From a virus, in the IMG/VR virus record IMGVR_UViG_3300042090_002726, positions 1 through 30,914 of that record: a stretch of DNA of 30,914 nucleotides; one strand, given 5' to 3'. The notes under the pieces are model-generated. The model was not told the origin of the DNA. It ran no database searches and saw nothing but the letters and a program-made list of their open reading frames with translations. Position 1 is the stretch's first letter. Every line of letters begins with the position of its first letter. The translations under genes and the position numbers were made by a program. Of the stretch, positions 7,240-15,093 are shown piece by piece.

Positions 7240-8025
7240 CTAGGTCAGGCCGGCGACGGCGACGGTCGGCGCCGTCAGCGTCAGGCCCGCGGCGTTGGCT
7301 GCGGCGACGACATTCGCCAGCGCGCTTTCGAAGACCGTCAGCGCCGCCTGCAACGCGTCGCTCGACGGCGCCGCCGGCGCCGCCTGCTCGAAGGCCGTCA
7401 GCGCCGCCGACAGCGCGAACAGCGCCGCCGAGACGGCGACCACGCGCTGGGCGAGCGTCGGCGCGTCGAGCCCCAGCACGGTCGCCCAATTGACGAACGC
7501 CGTCTTCGCCGGGTCCACGCTCGGCGCCGCGGCGCCGGGGCCGACCATGGCGGCGGCGACGATGTAGGCGTTCTGGTGGGTCGCGCTCGACGCGACCTGC
7601 TCAGTCAACGCCGCGCAGGCGACGCGCGCCGCCGCGATCGCGGCGGCGGCGAGCATGGCGAGCGTCGGCGAAACCGAGCCGCTGGCGACGAGATCGCCGT
7701 CGTCGGCGTCGAGCGCCAGCGCCCCGATGGCCGCGGGCGGCGTCGCGCTGAGGCCCGAAGCGGCCGGGTCGCCGAGCGCCGTAACGATCACCGCCGCGCC
7801 GTCGGGCGCCCACCAGGTCTCGCCGCGATGGTCGACGATGAGTCTCCACGCGCCGCCGGCGAACACGGCCGCCTGCCGCGCGCCCGCCGTCGGCGGCGCC
7901 ATCGTGGTCGAATGGGCCGGATAGAGCCAGACGCCCGGCTCCAGCGGCGATGGGTCGGCGGTCGACGGGCCGAGGTAAGAGCCGTCAGCGGCGCTGTAGT
8001 TGTAGACGGCGGGAGCGTCGGACAA
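7240..8025 (-). CDS. Tail fibre assembly-like protein
   Basis: A 261-residue protein that starts at TTG with AAGGA about eight bases upstream. The N-terminus has the tail-fibre-assembly (chaperone) pattern: YNYSAADGSYLGPS, DPSPLEPGVWLYPAHSTTMAPP, then FAGGAWRLIVDHRGETWW. The C-terminal 150 residues are Ala-rich helices not typical of the short chaperones. Tail fibre assembly proteins help fold and mount fibre tips. It follows a tail-collar gene, the usual context for such a partner. The N-terminal similarity is clear. The role of the helical extension is unknown; it may be a fused structural part. Confidence 0.68.
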   Translation of the reverse strand: MSDAPAVYNYSAADGSYLGPSTADPSPLEPGVWLYPAHSTTMAPPTAGARQAAVFAGGAWRLIVDHRGETWWAPDGAAVIVTALGDPAASGLSATPPAAIGALALDADDGDLVASGSVSPTLAMLAAAAIAAARVACAALTEQVASSATHQNAYIVAAAMVGPGAAAPSVDPAKTAFVNWATVLGLDAPTLAQRVVAVSAALFALSAALTAFEQAAPAAPSSDALQAALTVFESALANVVAAANAAGLTLTAPTVAVAGLT

Positions 8026-8037
8026 GCGCGGGGTCCT

Positions 8038-8892
8038 TCAGTAGCGGATGCAGACCAGCCAGGCGACGTTTTTCGGCGCCGTCTCGGCCGAGCCGGCGGC
8101 GCCGACGCTGATGCCGGTGGTCGCGGAATTGACGGTGAGGCCTGTCGTGGCGGTCCCAGTGTTCTGAGCCGCCCCGGTGCCGTTCGTCTGCGCGACTGCC
8201 ACGCCGCCGCCGATCGAACCTAAGGTCTCGGTGTGTCTATGGCCCGGATCGGTCACGTTGTGCGCGTGGCCTCCGTCGGTGACGCTGTGCGCGTGCGAAG
8301 CGTACATGTCGGCCTGGTAGGAGCCGAGCGCGCGCCCGCTGTCGAGGCCGCGGCCGTTGTCGAGGCCGCGAATGAACACGCCGCGGGCGTCCGGAATGCG
8401 AAAGGTGGACCCGTCGCCCGGCGAGAATTGCCCCGAGCTCCACGCCGCGTCGGACGCCGCCAGGTTGCCGCTGGCCTGCGCGTAGACCCACAGCGCGGCG
8501 TAGGCCGCGCGCGAGAGCAGCGCGCCGTTTAGGGCGATCGTCCCGGGCGGCGGCGTCGCGCCCGGCGCGATGACGATCTCGCCCGCAGCCGGCAGATCCG
8601 GCGCCAGCGGCGAGACGAACGCCAACGCGGCCGCCGTCGCCGATATCGCCGAGCCGGAGTTGGAAGAGGCGAGCACGGTCGCGCGCGTCAACGTCGGGCC
8701 GGTCGACGAATAGCCGCCGTAGCCGATCTCCCAGTTCGCGCCATCCTCGATGACGTAGGAGACGACGTCGCCGTTATTGACGCCCGCGGCGGCGAAGGTT
8801 TGATAGCCGGCGACCGCGCCGCCGAGCGTGATCGCGCCGGTTCCCGGCGCGCTCGCCGCCGTCATCTTGGCGCGATTGACCAGCTTGGCCAT
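8038..8892 (-). CDS. Tail collar domain receptor-binding protein
   Basis: A 284-residue fibre-type protein. The N-terminal half contains VNNGDVVSYVIEDGANWEIGYG and TLTRATVLASSNSG, a common phage tail attachment module. Around residues 100-185 is a tail-collar domain: APGATPPPGTIALNGALLS, AYAALWVYA, FRIPDARGVFIRG. His-rich repeats follow (SHAHSVTDGGHAHNVTDPGHRH), of a kind that binds metal in trimeric fibre stalks. The C-terminal APKNVAWLVCIRY is the typical end of collar proteins. It probably forms the distal receptor-binding tip. The ATG at 8892 comes one base past the previous TGA. Confidence 0.85.
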   Translation of the reverse strand: MAKLVNRAKMTAASAPGTGAITLGGAVAGYQTFAAAGVNNGDVVSYVIEDGANWEIGYGGYSSTGPTLTRATVLASSNSGSAISATAAALAFVSPLAPDLPAAGEIVIAPGATPPPGTIALNGALLSRAAYAALWVYAQASGNLAASDAAWSSGQFSPGDGSTFRIPDARGVFIRGLDNGRGLDSGRALGSYQADMYASHAHSVTDGGHAHNVTDPGHRHTETLGSIGGGVAVAQTNGTGAAQNTGTATTGLTVNSATTGISVGAAGSAETAPKNVAWLVCIRY

Positions 8893-8893
8893 C

Positions 8894-9295
8894 TCAAGCG
8901 TTGCCGTCGGTCAGCGTGAACGAGGTGATTTGGATGTTCTGCCCGGCGGCGAAGGTCGGGTTGTCGAACGAAAGGTCGCCCGAACCCTGGCCGACCGCGC
9001 CCTGCATGTGGCAGGTCGCGCCGGTCGAGTCCATGACGCGGAAATGGCCGGCCGTCCCTGCCGCGCTGGCCGTTCCCGTCCATGGTCCGCTCGCCTGGGT
9101 TTCCGAGCCGCCGCTCGCCGCGTTCTCCTCGGCCGCGGGCAATGTCAGCGTCGCCAGCAGCGCGCCGGTCTCGCTCGCCGCGCAGTTCGCTGGCGGCGCG
9201 CCGGTGTAGAGCAAGAGCTTCGCCGAAGCGCCGATGGTGGCGACAATGGCGTTGAGCCGCGCGTTGCGCACGGCGGTCGAAAATTGGATGCTCAC
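8894..9295 (-). CDS. Small tail structural protein, fibre region
   Basis: A 133-residue protein beginning at GTG with GGAG seven bases upstream (SIQFSTAVRNARLNAIVATIG). It contains KLLLYTGAPPANCAA and FRVMDSTGATCHMQGAVG, and ends NIQITSFTLTDGNA. This β-rich pattern is familiar from unnamed phage structural proteins that sit next to collar fibres. It lies downstream of the REP-like repeat and 2 nt before the collar gene. I know no more specific function; a fibre adaptor or base is the likely role. Confidence 0.75.
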   Translation of the reverse strand: MSIQFSTAVRNARLNAIVATIGASAKLLLYTGAPPANCAASETGALLATLTLPAAEENAASGGSETQASGPWTGTASAAGTAGHFRVMDSTGATCHMQGAVGQGSGDLSFDNPTFAAGQNIQITSFTLTDGNA

Positions 9296-9330
9296 CTGAC
9301 ATCTCCATCAGCGCGCCGCGGCGCGATCTC

Positions 9331-9446
9331 CCTTCTCCCCGCTTGCGGGGAGAAGGTTAGGATGAGGGGCGGGGCGTGCGGGAGGCGGCGCGGCGAAGCG
9401 ACCGGCCCCTCACCCCAACCCTCTCCCCGCCTCGGCGGGGAGAGGG
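9331..9446. repeat. Rhizobiales-type palindromic REP-like element
   Basis: Two strong hairpins face each other. One is CCTTCTCCCCGC-tt-GCGGGGAGAAGG (9331-9356). The other is CCCTCTCCCCGC-ctcg-GCGGGGAGAGGG (9419-9446). Between them TGAGGGGC (9363-9370) pairs with GCCCCTCA (9405-9412). The whole forms one long imperfect inverted repeat of about 116 bp in the only sizeable gap of the fibre block. Such CCCTCACCC...CTCTCCCCGC palindromes are scattered in host chromosomes of this order. Its presence inside a phage operon suggests acquisition from the host, and it could also act as a transcription or mRNA-stability element. Confidence 0.8.
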
Positions 9447-9463
9447 GGCGCCGCGCGAGCGGC

Positions 9464-9994
9464 TCACGCATAGGCTCCTCCCACGAGGTTGCCGAAGATC
9501 GTCTGGCCGCCGTCGAAGCTGTCGAACACCAGGCAGTCGACCGCGCCGGCGCTTGTCGACAGCTCGGGCGCCGCGCCGTCGGGCCACTTGACGCCAGCGA
9601 AGCTCGCCGTTCGTCCGCCGGTCGCATCCTGCGCCAGGTAGACGACGACGCGCTGGTCGCGCCCGGTCGTCGGCCAGCGGGCGAAGGCGAACGCCGCCGC
9701 GCCCTCAAGCGTGAAGCCGAAGGTGTTGCCCTGCGAGCAGTCGATCGAAGTCGCGCCGCTCGCCGGCTGGAAAGACAGCGCGCGCGTCGTCGCCGCCGCG
9801 TCGGCGAGGCCACGCGCGGCGACCGAAGCGCCCGCGCCGCTCGCCGCGACGGAAGCGCCGGCGACCGGAGAGACGCTGGCGACGGCGTTGGCGCCGTTGG
9901 CCTGCAACGCGCTGGGCGACGCCGCGCCGATCGTCAGCGCCGCGGCCGCGGCGGCGACGACGAGCGGCGAAGGCGCGGTCGCGATCGTCAGCAT
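9464..9994 (-). CDS. Fibre-region structural protein with Ala-rich N-terminus
   Basis: A 176-residue protein. Residues 1-70 are Ala/Ser/Gly-rich (APSPLVVAAAAAALTIGAAS). The C-terminal 100 residues form a β-type domain with GNTFGFTLEGAAAFAFARWP, VVVYLAQDATGGRTASF and LVFDSFDGGQTIFGNLVGG. The latter is a familiar phage tail or fibre terminal module. The ATG at 9994 overlaps the upstream gene by 7 nt. The REP-like element begins 17 bases past its stop. Likely a minor fibre or baseplate component; no precise function can be assigned. Confidence 0.7.
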   Translation of the reverse strand: MLTIATAPSPLVVAAAAAALTIGAASPSALQANGANAVASVSPVAGASVAASGAGASVAARGLADAAATTRALSFQPASGATSIDCSQGNTFGFTLEGAAAFAFARWPTTGRDQRVVVYLAQDATGGRTASFAGVKWPDGAAPELSTSAGAVDCLVFDSFDGGQTIFGNLVGGAYA

Positions 9995-10365
9995 GTCACC
10001 CCCTGCGTCACGGTCACCGCCAGCGGCGCGGCGGCGCAGAGGTTGATCGTCGCGCCGTCGGCGATCGCCAGCAGGTCGGCGACGTAGGCGCCGGGCGCGA
10101 TCTGCGCCGTCATCGCCGCCGGGACGACCCAGCTCAGCAGACCGTTCGCGCCGCCATTGATCAGCAGACCGTTGTCGGTCGACAGGTCGAGCGCGATCTG
10201 CGTCGCGTCGCTGGCGAGCCGGACCTGCATGCGGAAGGCGATGCCGGTGAGGTCGATCGCCGTCGACGAATTGGCCTGGGTGAAGCCGAGCGAAGCGCGC
10301 AAGTCGCCGTTGGTCGCAAGACTGAGCGACCCGGAGATCTGCGGCAGGGCGAGGATGTTGGTCAC
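9988..10365 (-). CDS. Small β-rich tail/baseplate protein (BppU-like pattern)
   Basis: A 125-residue protein starting at GTG (TNILALPQISGSLSLATN). It contains FTQANSSTAIDLTGIAFRMQVRLASDATQ, then LLSWVVPAAMTAQIAPGAYVADLLAI. This looks like the N-terminal β-domain found in phage baseplate upper proteins. The comparison is from pattern only. It follows fibre gene H by one base and overlaps the next gene, so it belongs to the fibre operon. It may serve as an adaptor between baseplate and adhesins. Confidence 0.65.
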   Translation of the reverse strand: MTNILALPQISGSLSLATNGDLRASLGFTQANSSTAIDLTGIAFRMQVRLASDATQIALDLSTDNGLLINGGANGLLSWVVPAAMTAQIAPGAYVADLLAIADGATINLCAAAPLAVTVTQGVTC

Positions 10366-10366
10366 G

Positions 10367-11677
10367 TCAGGCGGTCCGCATCAGCGTCGTCGTCGTCAGG
10401 TAGACATGAGTCGCCACCGTCCCCCCTGTGTTGGCCTCGTCCATGCCGCTTTCGAAAGCCTGAGAAGCAATGACCGTCCAGGTCTGGTCGTCGGCGACAT
10501 AAGTCGCGTTCGATCGGAACGCCGCGTAAGCCGTCGCGACCGCGCCGCCCGATGACGTGTAGCTCTGCCCGATCGTGTCGGCGGAGGCGTTGCTGTAGTT
10601 AAACCCCGTCGCCGTCACGACCGTCCCGACCTTCAGCGCCTTCCCGGCGCCGTTGGCCGCCGCGTCGACGTATTCCTTGGTCGCCGCCTGCATCGGCGCG
10701 GTTGGGTCGGCGGCGAGCGCGAGCGGGCCGGTCATCGTCCCGCCCGCCAGCGGCAGATAGCCCGCGCCGCCGACCTTGCCGTCGACGTATTGCTTCGTCG
10801 CCGCCCCGAGGCTCGCCGTCGGGTCGGCGGCGAGCACGAGCGCGCCGCTCATCGTCCCGCCCGAGAGCTTGAGATAGCCGGCGAGCGAGGCCGTCAGCGA
10901 GGCGATCGTCGCCGCGATCGCCGCGAACGCGCCGGCGACCTGTTGCAGCGTCGGCCACGGCCAAGCGAAGCCGCCCGCGGTCGGCGCGCCGGCGGCGAAC
11001 TCGGCCGCGCTCGCCGGCCGCCCGACCCCCATCGCATTCGCGCTCGTCGTCGGCGTCACGACGTCGGCCGGCTGCGAGGCGGCGGCGACGCCGAAGGTGC
11101 GGGCGGTCCAGCCGCCCGGGTTCGTCACGTCGCTCTTGGTTAGCGGCGCGACGCATGTCGGCAAGTTGGCGTTGAAGGCGGCCTCGACCTGGTTCATGGT
11201 CGCATAGCCCGCCGTCGGCGGCGTCACGACGACCGAGCCGGCGACCGAATAGGCGACGGCCGCGGTCCAGGCGAGATCGCTCGTCTGCCCCTGCGCCGAC
11301 ACGGTCTTCTGCAAATTCGTCGTGCCGACGACGCAACAATTGCCGAGCGCGTCGAGGATGGCGAACTCGGTGATGTTGAACGGCCCGATCTCGGCCCCGC
11401 CGATCGCCGCCGGGATCTCGCAGGCGATGTCGAGCTGGTCGGCGTTGTTGGCGTCGACCGAAACCGAGTTGATGGTGTTTCCGCGCCACACTTCATGGGT
11501 GACGCCGTTCGTCGCCACCAGCGCCGAGATCGACGGCACGGCGCCATTGCCGTCGCCGACCACCAGCGTGCCGCCGGCGATATTGAGCGGGGTCCCGGTT
11601 CCTCCCGCCGCCTGGTAGGCCGCCTGGGCGGCGAGGAAATACTGGGTGACCTGCGTGGCGTAAACTTGCGTGGTCAT
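10367..11677 (-). CDS. H: Tail fibre protein H-like (tail-collar fibre N-terminal domain)
   Basis: A 436-residue fibre. The N-terminal 150 residues match the tail-collar fibre domain of P2/Mu-type fibres: TPLNIAGGTLVVGDGNG, THEVWRGNTINSV, EIPAAIGGAEIGPFNITEFAI, then VVGTTNLQKT. Two copies of a roughly 30-residue stalk repeat follow, each with GGTM(S/T)G, LAADPTA and AATK(Q/E)YVD. The C-terminal 90 residues are a distinct tip (TATGFNYSNASADTIGQSY). The ATG at 11677 overlaps the gpI stop. It is shorter than P2 H and splits its receptor-binding function with the downstream fibre parts. Confidence 0.88.
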   Translation of the reverse strand: MTTQVYATQVTQYFLAAQAAYQAAGGTGTPLNIAGGTLVVGDGNGAVPSISALVATNGVTHEVWRGNTINSVSVDANNADQLDIACEIPAAIGGAEIGPFNITEFAILDALGNCCVVGTTNLQKTVSAQGQTSDLAWTAAVAYSVAGSVVVTPPTAGYATMNQVEAAFNANLPTCVAPLTKSDVTNPGGWTARTFGVAAASQPADVVTPTTSANAMGVGRPASAAEFAAGAPTAGGFAWPWPTLQQVAGAFAAIAATIASLTASLAGYLKLSGGTMSGALVLAADPTASLGAATKQYVDGKVGGAGYLPLAGGTMTGPLALAADPTAPMQAATKEYVDAAANGAGKALKVGTVVTATGFNYSNASADTIGQSYTSSGGAVATAYAAFRSNATYVADDQTWTVIASQAFESGMDEANTGGTVATHVYLTTTTLMRTA

Positions 11678-12300
11678 GCGGCGGCCTTCAGAGGCAGAAC
11701 GGTGACATGGGGCAGCGCGCGCGTCGAAGCGCCGACGTAGAGCTGCGGATCGTGCGGCGCGCCCCCGAGCGGCAGGATCGTCATCCGCGGCGTGACGCAG
11801 CACGCCGCGCCGACGTTCAAGGGCGCGGCCGGCTGGGCGGCGACTTGGCGCACCCGCGCCAGCACGTCGCGCACGTTCTTGCGCGCGTTGGCCGACGCGG
11901 CGACCGCCGACAGGTCGGGCGCAGGATCGCCGGGAGCGACGGCGACGTCGACGACGAAGTCGGGCCAGACGAGGCCGGCGATCTCCCAGAACTCGCGCAC
12001 CGTCACGCTTAAGCCCGTATCGAGCGCGATTTCCTGCTCCAGCGCGGCGGGCGAGCCGTAGGCGCCGTGATCGGCGAAGCTGGAGGCGATGCGGGCGCGA
12101 TTTCCCGCGTCGTCGCCGGGCGCCCAGAAATGAATGCTGCGCTCCCAGGCGAGCGGGGCGATGAACGCCTCGTCGCAGCTCGCCGGCTGGCGCTCGCGGC
12201 GGATCGCGGCGACGTCGGCGCCGAGGATGCGATTGTCCTCCGCGCTCTGAGCGCTTTCGAACGGCGTCGCGTTGGGCGGCAGCAGGTCGGTCGCGCTCAT
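11674..12300 (-). CDS. I: Baseplate protein I (P2 gpI family)
   Basis: A 208-residue protein with the gpI pattern: LLPPNATPFESAQS at the N-terminus, then PLAWERSIHFWAPGD (the family's conserved Trp-containing motif) and VREFWEIAGLVWPDFVVDV. The C-terminal 70 residues, ending TILPLGGAPHDPQLYVGAS, are an extra module. gpI is a baseplate wedge component linking to fibre H. It overlaps J and H by ATGA on both sides, in exact P2 order. Confidence 0.9.
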   Translation of the reverse strand: MSATDLLPPNATPFESAQSAEDNRILGADVAAIRRERQPASCDEAFIAPLAWERSIHFWAPGDDAGNRARIASSFADHGAYGSPAALEQEIALDTGLSVTVREFWEIAGLVWPDFVVDVAVAPGDPAPDLSAVAASANARKNVRDVLARVRQVAAQPAAPLNVGAACCVTPRMTILPLGGAPHDPQLYVGASTRALPHVTVLPLKAAA

Positions 12301-13187
12301 GATGACCTCGCCTGCCAGACGACGCGCGCGCCGGAGAGGATCGGCGCGGCGAAGGGATCGCCGCCGACGGCGTAAGCGGGCGAGCGCACCACGACGTCGT
12401 AGACCAGGCCGGGCGCGGAATAGCCGAGCACGGAGGCGATATTGCCGGGCGACACCGACGCGCCGATGGCGCGCCGCGCCGCGGCGAAGGCATTGAGCGC
12501 CGCCGTCTGCGCCGCGACCACGGCGTTGGGATCGGCGCCGGGCGAAAGGATTAAGGTCGCGTCGACCGCATAGGGCGCCGGATTGATCGCGCGCACCACG
12601 ATCTGGTCGTTGACTTTGCGATTTGGCCGCGGAAACGCGGCGCGCGCCGCGGCGAGCGAGGCGGCCGACGGAACGCCGTTGGCCGCGACGCCGAGGCAGA
12701 CGATCATCACCTGGCCGGGCGAGACGCCGGCGACTTCCGCGCCGTAGACGGCGACGTCGGCGAGATCGGTCGGCGCCGCCGACAGCGCTTTGTAGCGATA
12801 GCCGCCGTACGTGCCGCCCTGGCTCAAGGCCTCCCAGGCGAGCTGCGCCCGCCGCTTCAACGACGGATCGAGCTCGCCGGCGGCGCGGAAGGTGTCGAAG
12901 GCCGCCGCGACGTTATCGAGATCCGTTCCCTCCGCCCAAGCCAGGCTGGTCGCCAGCACCGCTTCGTTGATGCGCTGATAGACCAGGCTCTCGCGATAGG
13001 CGCCCGTCTCCTGCAGCTTGACCGCCGGCTCGCTTTCGAGCGCGCCGGTGTCATAGGCGATCCCCGCCGCCTGCATCCGCTGGGTGAAGTCGGCCAGCCG
13101 CGCCTGCACGATCGCCGCGAACGACCACGTCGCCACCGCCGCGGGCTGCGGCAGGCTCGACAGGTTGATGTTGGCGAAATTGCTCAT
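12297..13187 (-). CDS. J: Baseplate wedge protein J (P2 gpJ family)
   Basis: A 296-residue gpJ-type wedge protein. It contains LESEPAVKLQETGAYRESL and INEAVLATSLAWAEGTDLDNVAA, the typical YRES...A.GxxLDxLA signature. Mid-protein features are KRRAQLAWEALSQGGTYGGYRYKAL and VYGAEVAGVSPGQVMI, and RPNRKVNDQIVV precedes the C-terminal domain. It assembles six-fold wedges of the baseplate. The ATG overlaps the stop of W and the stop overlaps the start of I. Confidence 0.92.
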   Translation of the reverse strand: MSNFANINLSSLPQPAAVATWSFAAIVQARLADFTQRMQAAGIAYDTGALESEPAVKLQETGAYRESLVYQRINEAVLATSLAWAEGTDLDNVAAAFDTFRAAGELDPSLKRRAQLAWEALSQGGTYGGYRYKALSAAPTDLADVAVYGAEVAGVSPGQVMIVCLGVAANGVPSAASLAAARAAFPRPNRKVNDQIVVRAINPAPYAVDATLILSPGADPNAVVAAQTAALNAFAAARRAIGASVSPGNIASVLGYSAPGLVYDVVVRSPAYAVGGDPFAAPILSGARVVWQARSS

Positions 13188-13564
13188 GCGAACATCGCCG
13201 GCAACGCCACGTTCACCGTCTGCATCGGCACTACCACCGAGTAATCGCCGAGATGGCCGTTCGGGTAATAATCGCCCGCGAGCGCGAAGCCGGCGACGCC
13301 GTCGGGGCCGAGCCGCGTCGCCGCGACCTGCTTGAGCCGGAACCCCGGCTCCCACTTGCGCAACGCCTCGGCGATCGCCGACCAGTGGGCGACGATCGAC
13401 GGCGGGCTCTGCGGCCGGTCGATCATGTCCGGGCCGTCCGAGCCGTAGGGCCTGGCGATGACGCGCGAGCCGATCGCCGTCGAGACGATGTCGAGGATCG
13501 ACTGGACGCAATGGCCCCAGCCGGTCAGGACGGCGCCCGTATTGCGATCGATCCCGGTGCGCAT
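13184..13564 (-). CDS. W: Baseplate protein W (gp25/GPW lysozyme-like family)
   Basis: A 126-residue member of the GPW/gp25 family: GIDRNTGAVLTGWGHCVQSILDIVSTAIGSR, then VIARPYGSD, and ALRKWEPGFRLKQV. It is a conserved baseplate wedge protein in contractile tails. It overlaps J by ATGA and starts 2 nt after the Ser/Ala-rich protein stop. Length and motifs are as expected. Confidence 0.92.
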   Translation of the reverse strand: MRTGIDRNTGAVLTGWGHCVQSILDIVSTAIGSRVIARPYGSDGPDMIDRPQSPPSIVAHWSAIAEALRKWEPGFRLKQVAATRLGPDGVAGFALAGDYYPNGHLGDYSVVVPMQTVNVALPAMFA

Positions 13565-13566
13565 GG

Positions 13567-13914
13567 TCAGGAGGCCGACTTCTTCGACGAGGTCGACGAA
13601 GAGCTCGCGGACGATGCGCTCGACGCTGAAGACGCCGACGACGCGGAGGAGGCCGATGAGGCGCTCGACGCCGAAGACGCGCTCGACGCGCTGGCGGCGA
13701 GGCTCGCCGTCGGCGCGATCACGCCTTCGAGCACCAGGAAATAGACGTGGCGCGGGATCGCCTCGAACACGTCGCCCTTCTGGCGCCGCTTGCCGGCGAT
13801 CTTCATCGCGTTGCCGATCGCCTTGACCACGGTGTAGCTGACCTTGGTCGTATCGACCTTCGCCTTGCCGACCGAAAGTCCGCGGCGCGGTCCCGATCGC
13901 TTGATCACAGCCAT
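13567..13914 (-). CDS. Unknown protein with Ser-Ser-Ala tandem tail, between V and W
   Basis: A 115-residue protein. Residues 1-70 are basic and folded-looking (SYTVVKAIGNAMKIAGKRRQKGD, then PRHVYFLVLEGVI). Residues 70-115 are a low-complexity tail of about nine SSA units, ending in SSSSTSSKKSAS. The serine codons in the tail are mixed (TCC, TCG, TCT, TCA and AGC). The repeat is therefore kept at the protein level rather than being a fresh slippage product. P2 has no gene here, between V and W. It overlaps nothing and is spaced 13 nt from V and 2 nt from W. I do not recognise the family. A flexible tail suggests a linker or surface-exposed baseplate part. Confidence 0.75.
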   Translation of the reverse strand: MAVIKRSGPRRGLSVGKAKVDTTKVSYTVVKAIGNAMKIAGKRRQKGDVFEAIPRHVYFLVLEGVIAPTASLAASASSASSASSASSASSASSASSASSASSASSSSTSSKKSAS

Positions 13915-13927
13915 TTCAAGAGCCCTT

Positions 13928-14503
13928 TCATTCGGTGAAAGCCTTGGTCGCGAGGTTGGAGACGTCGGCGAAGCCGCCGGTGTCGACCGTCCCCAGCATC
14001 GCCACCGGATTGGCCGCGCCGGCGCCGCCGAGGTAGGACGTCCCGGCGAGCACGATCTTCACCCCCGTCAGCGTGATCGTCCCGTCCTCGACCTTGACGC
14101 TCGACGGGCCGCATTCGAGGAACGCCGCCGTGTCGGTGGTGCGCAGCCGCGCGGCTCCGCGCTGCGCCTCGATGTCTTCGGCGGCGCTTTGCGACGGCGC
14201 CGGGTTCTGGTCGTGGAAGCCGCCCGGAAGCGCCACCGCATTGGAAAGATCGCCGTCGGGGCAGAGCAGTATCACCTGCTGGCCCGCCTTCATCGGCCGC
14301 CAGCTCTTGCCCGACCCGGCGTGGGTGAAGAGGGGAACCGCATGGGTCGGGACCGGCGTCGTCGCGTCGCCGATGTTGGCGACGATCGAATTCGTCTTCG
14401 GGTCGAAGCTCATCACCACGCCGGGGCGCACATAGTTCGACTGCCGGCGCTTGAGATCGGCGATCTGGTATTCGAGCGCTTCGACACGGGCGACGAGGCT
14501 CAT
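13928..14503 (-). CDS. V: Baseplate spike protein V (P2 gpV family)
   Basis: A 191-residue gpV-type protein. It opens with a short coiled segment (RVEALEYQIADLKRR), then an OB-like domain with VRPGVVMSFDPKTNSIVANIGD, and THAGSGKSWRPMKAGQQVILLCPDGDLSNAVALPG. The C-terminal part forms a β-helix type spike (SVKVEDGTITLTGVKIVLAG). The trimer punctures the outer membrane at the tail tip. The family apex motif HxH that binds iron is not obvious at the C-terminus. The ATG overlaps the stop of gp37. Confidence 0.9.
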   Translation of the reverse strand: MSLVARVEALEYQIADLKRRQSNYVRPGVVMSFDPKTNSIVANIGDATTPVPTHAVPLFTHAGSGKSWRPMKAGQQVILLCPDGDLSNAVALPGGFHDQNPAPSQSAAEDIEAQRGAARLRTTDTAAFLECGPSSVKVEDGTITLTGVKIVLAGTSYLGGAGAANPVAMLGTVDTGGFADVSNLATKAFTE

Positions 14504-15093
14504 GAATTATCCCCCCCGTTGAGGGGATCGGCGCCCGTCAGCCCGGAAGCGGCGGGAGCGCCGGCCGCCGGCGCGTTCCAGGTGGCGACGCCTTCGACCA
14601 GCGCCTGCGTCAATGCCGCGATCGCCGTGTCGGGCGGATCGTTGGGCGCGCCGATCAGCGCGCGCGACGTCCACGTCACCTGCCACAGCGCCACGCCGAG
14701 CGTGTCGAGCTTGCCCGAATATTCGTTGCGGCCCTCGACCTCCTCGGGCTGAAACACCCCATCGAGGCCGAAGCGGTTGGAAGCGACGGCGAGCTCGACC
14801 GCGCTCGCCAGCAGCAGCGCCGCCGTGTCGCGCCTGACCTTGCCCGGCTCCGCCGTGTCGCGGGCGAAGACGACGGCGGCGAAGCGGATGGGGACGCACC
14901 AGCGCCCGTCCGACCAGCGCGAGGCGCGTCCGGCGCCGACGATCGCGACCCGCACCGCCGGCGCCAGGGTGGCGAAGCGCTTGACCTCCTCGAGGTCGAA
15001 GGTGCCCCCGTGGGCGCCGACGTTGACGCCCGTCCCGAGCTTGGCGCGGAGCGAGGCGACCACCGCCTCGCGAAGGACGAGCAGGTCGTTCAC
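14500..15093 (-). CDS. Mu gp37-like head-tail connector protein
   Basis: A 197-residue protein starting at GTG (NDLLVLREAVVASLRAKLG) that overlaps the gpG stop by GTGA. It has DLEEVKRFATLAPAVRVAIVG, DGRWCVPIRFAAVVFARD and LGVALWQVTWTSRALIG. This matches the Mu gp37 (DUF1834-type) family. It is thought to lie at the head-tail junction or to be a tail terminator. Here it is the last Mu-type gene before the P2-type baseplate genes begin, so the Mu-to-P2 switch falls at 14500. Confidence 0.83.
   Translation of the reverse strand: MNDLLVLREAVVASLRAKLGTGVNVGAHGGTFDLEEVKRFATLAPAVRVAIVGAGRASRWSDGRWCVPIRFAAVVFARDTAEPGKVRRDTAALLLASAVELAVASNRFGLDGVFQPEEVEGRNEYSGKLDTLGVALWQVTWTSRALIGAPNDPPDTAIAALTQALVEGVATWNAPAAGAPAASGLTGADPLNGGDNS

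Noticed and set aside
6535-8223. Long plus-strand open frame of 562 codons
   Set aside because: Its product is almost entirely Arg/Gly/Ala, typical of a reverse-strand shadow in high-GC DNA. The minus-strand genes over it have recognisable tail motifs and exact operon junctions.
9292-9813. Minus-strand 173-codon frame covering the REP-like repeat
   Set aside because: It reads through the palindromic element and is out of frame with the fibre protein at 9464-9994. The C-terminal half just translates hairpin sequence.
10367-12493. Single 708-codon minus-strand frame spanning fibre H and part of gpI
   Set aside because: The part upstream of 11677 is Arg-rich and out of frame with gpI, which is well supported there. 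Fibre H starts at 11677 with an ATGA overlap.
13253-13744. Plus-strand acidic repeat protein opposite the SSA tail
   Set aside because: The Asp/Glu/Ala repeat is the reverse-strand image of the Ser-Ser-Ala repeat; the upstream part is a shadow of gpW.
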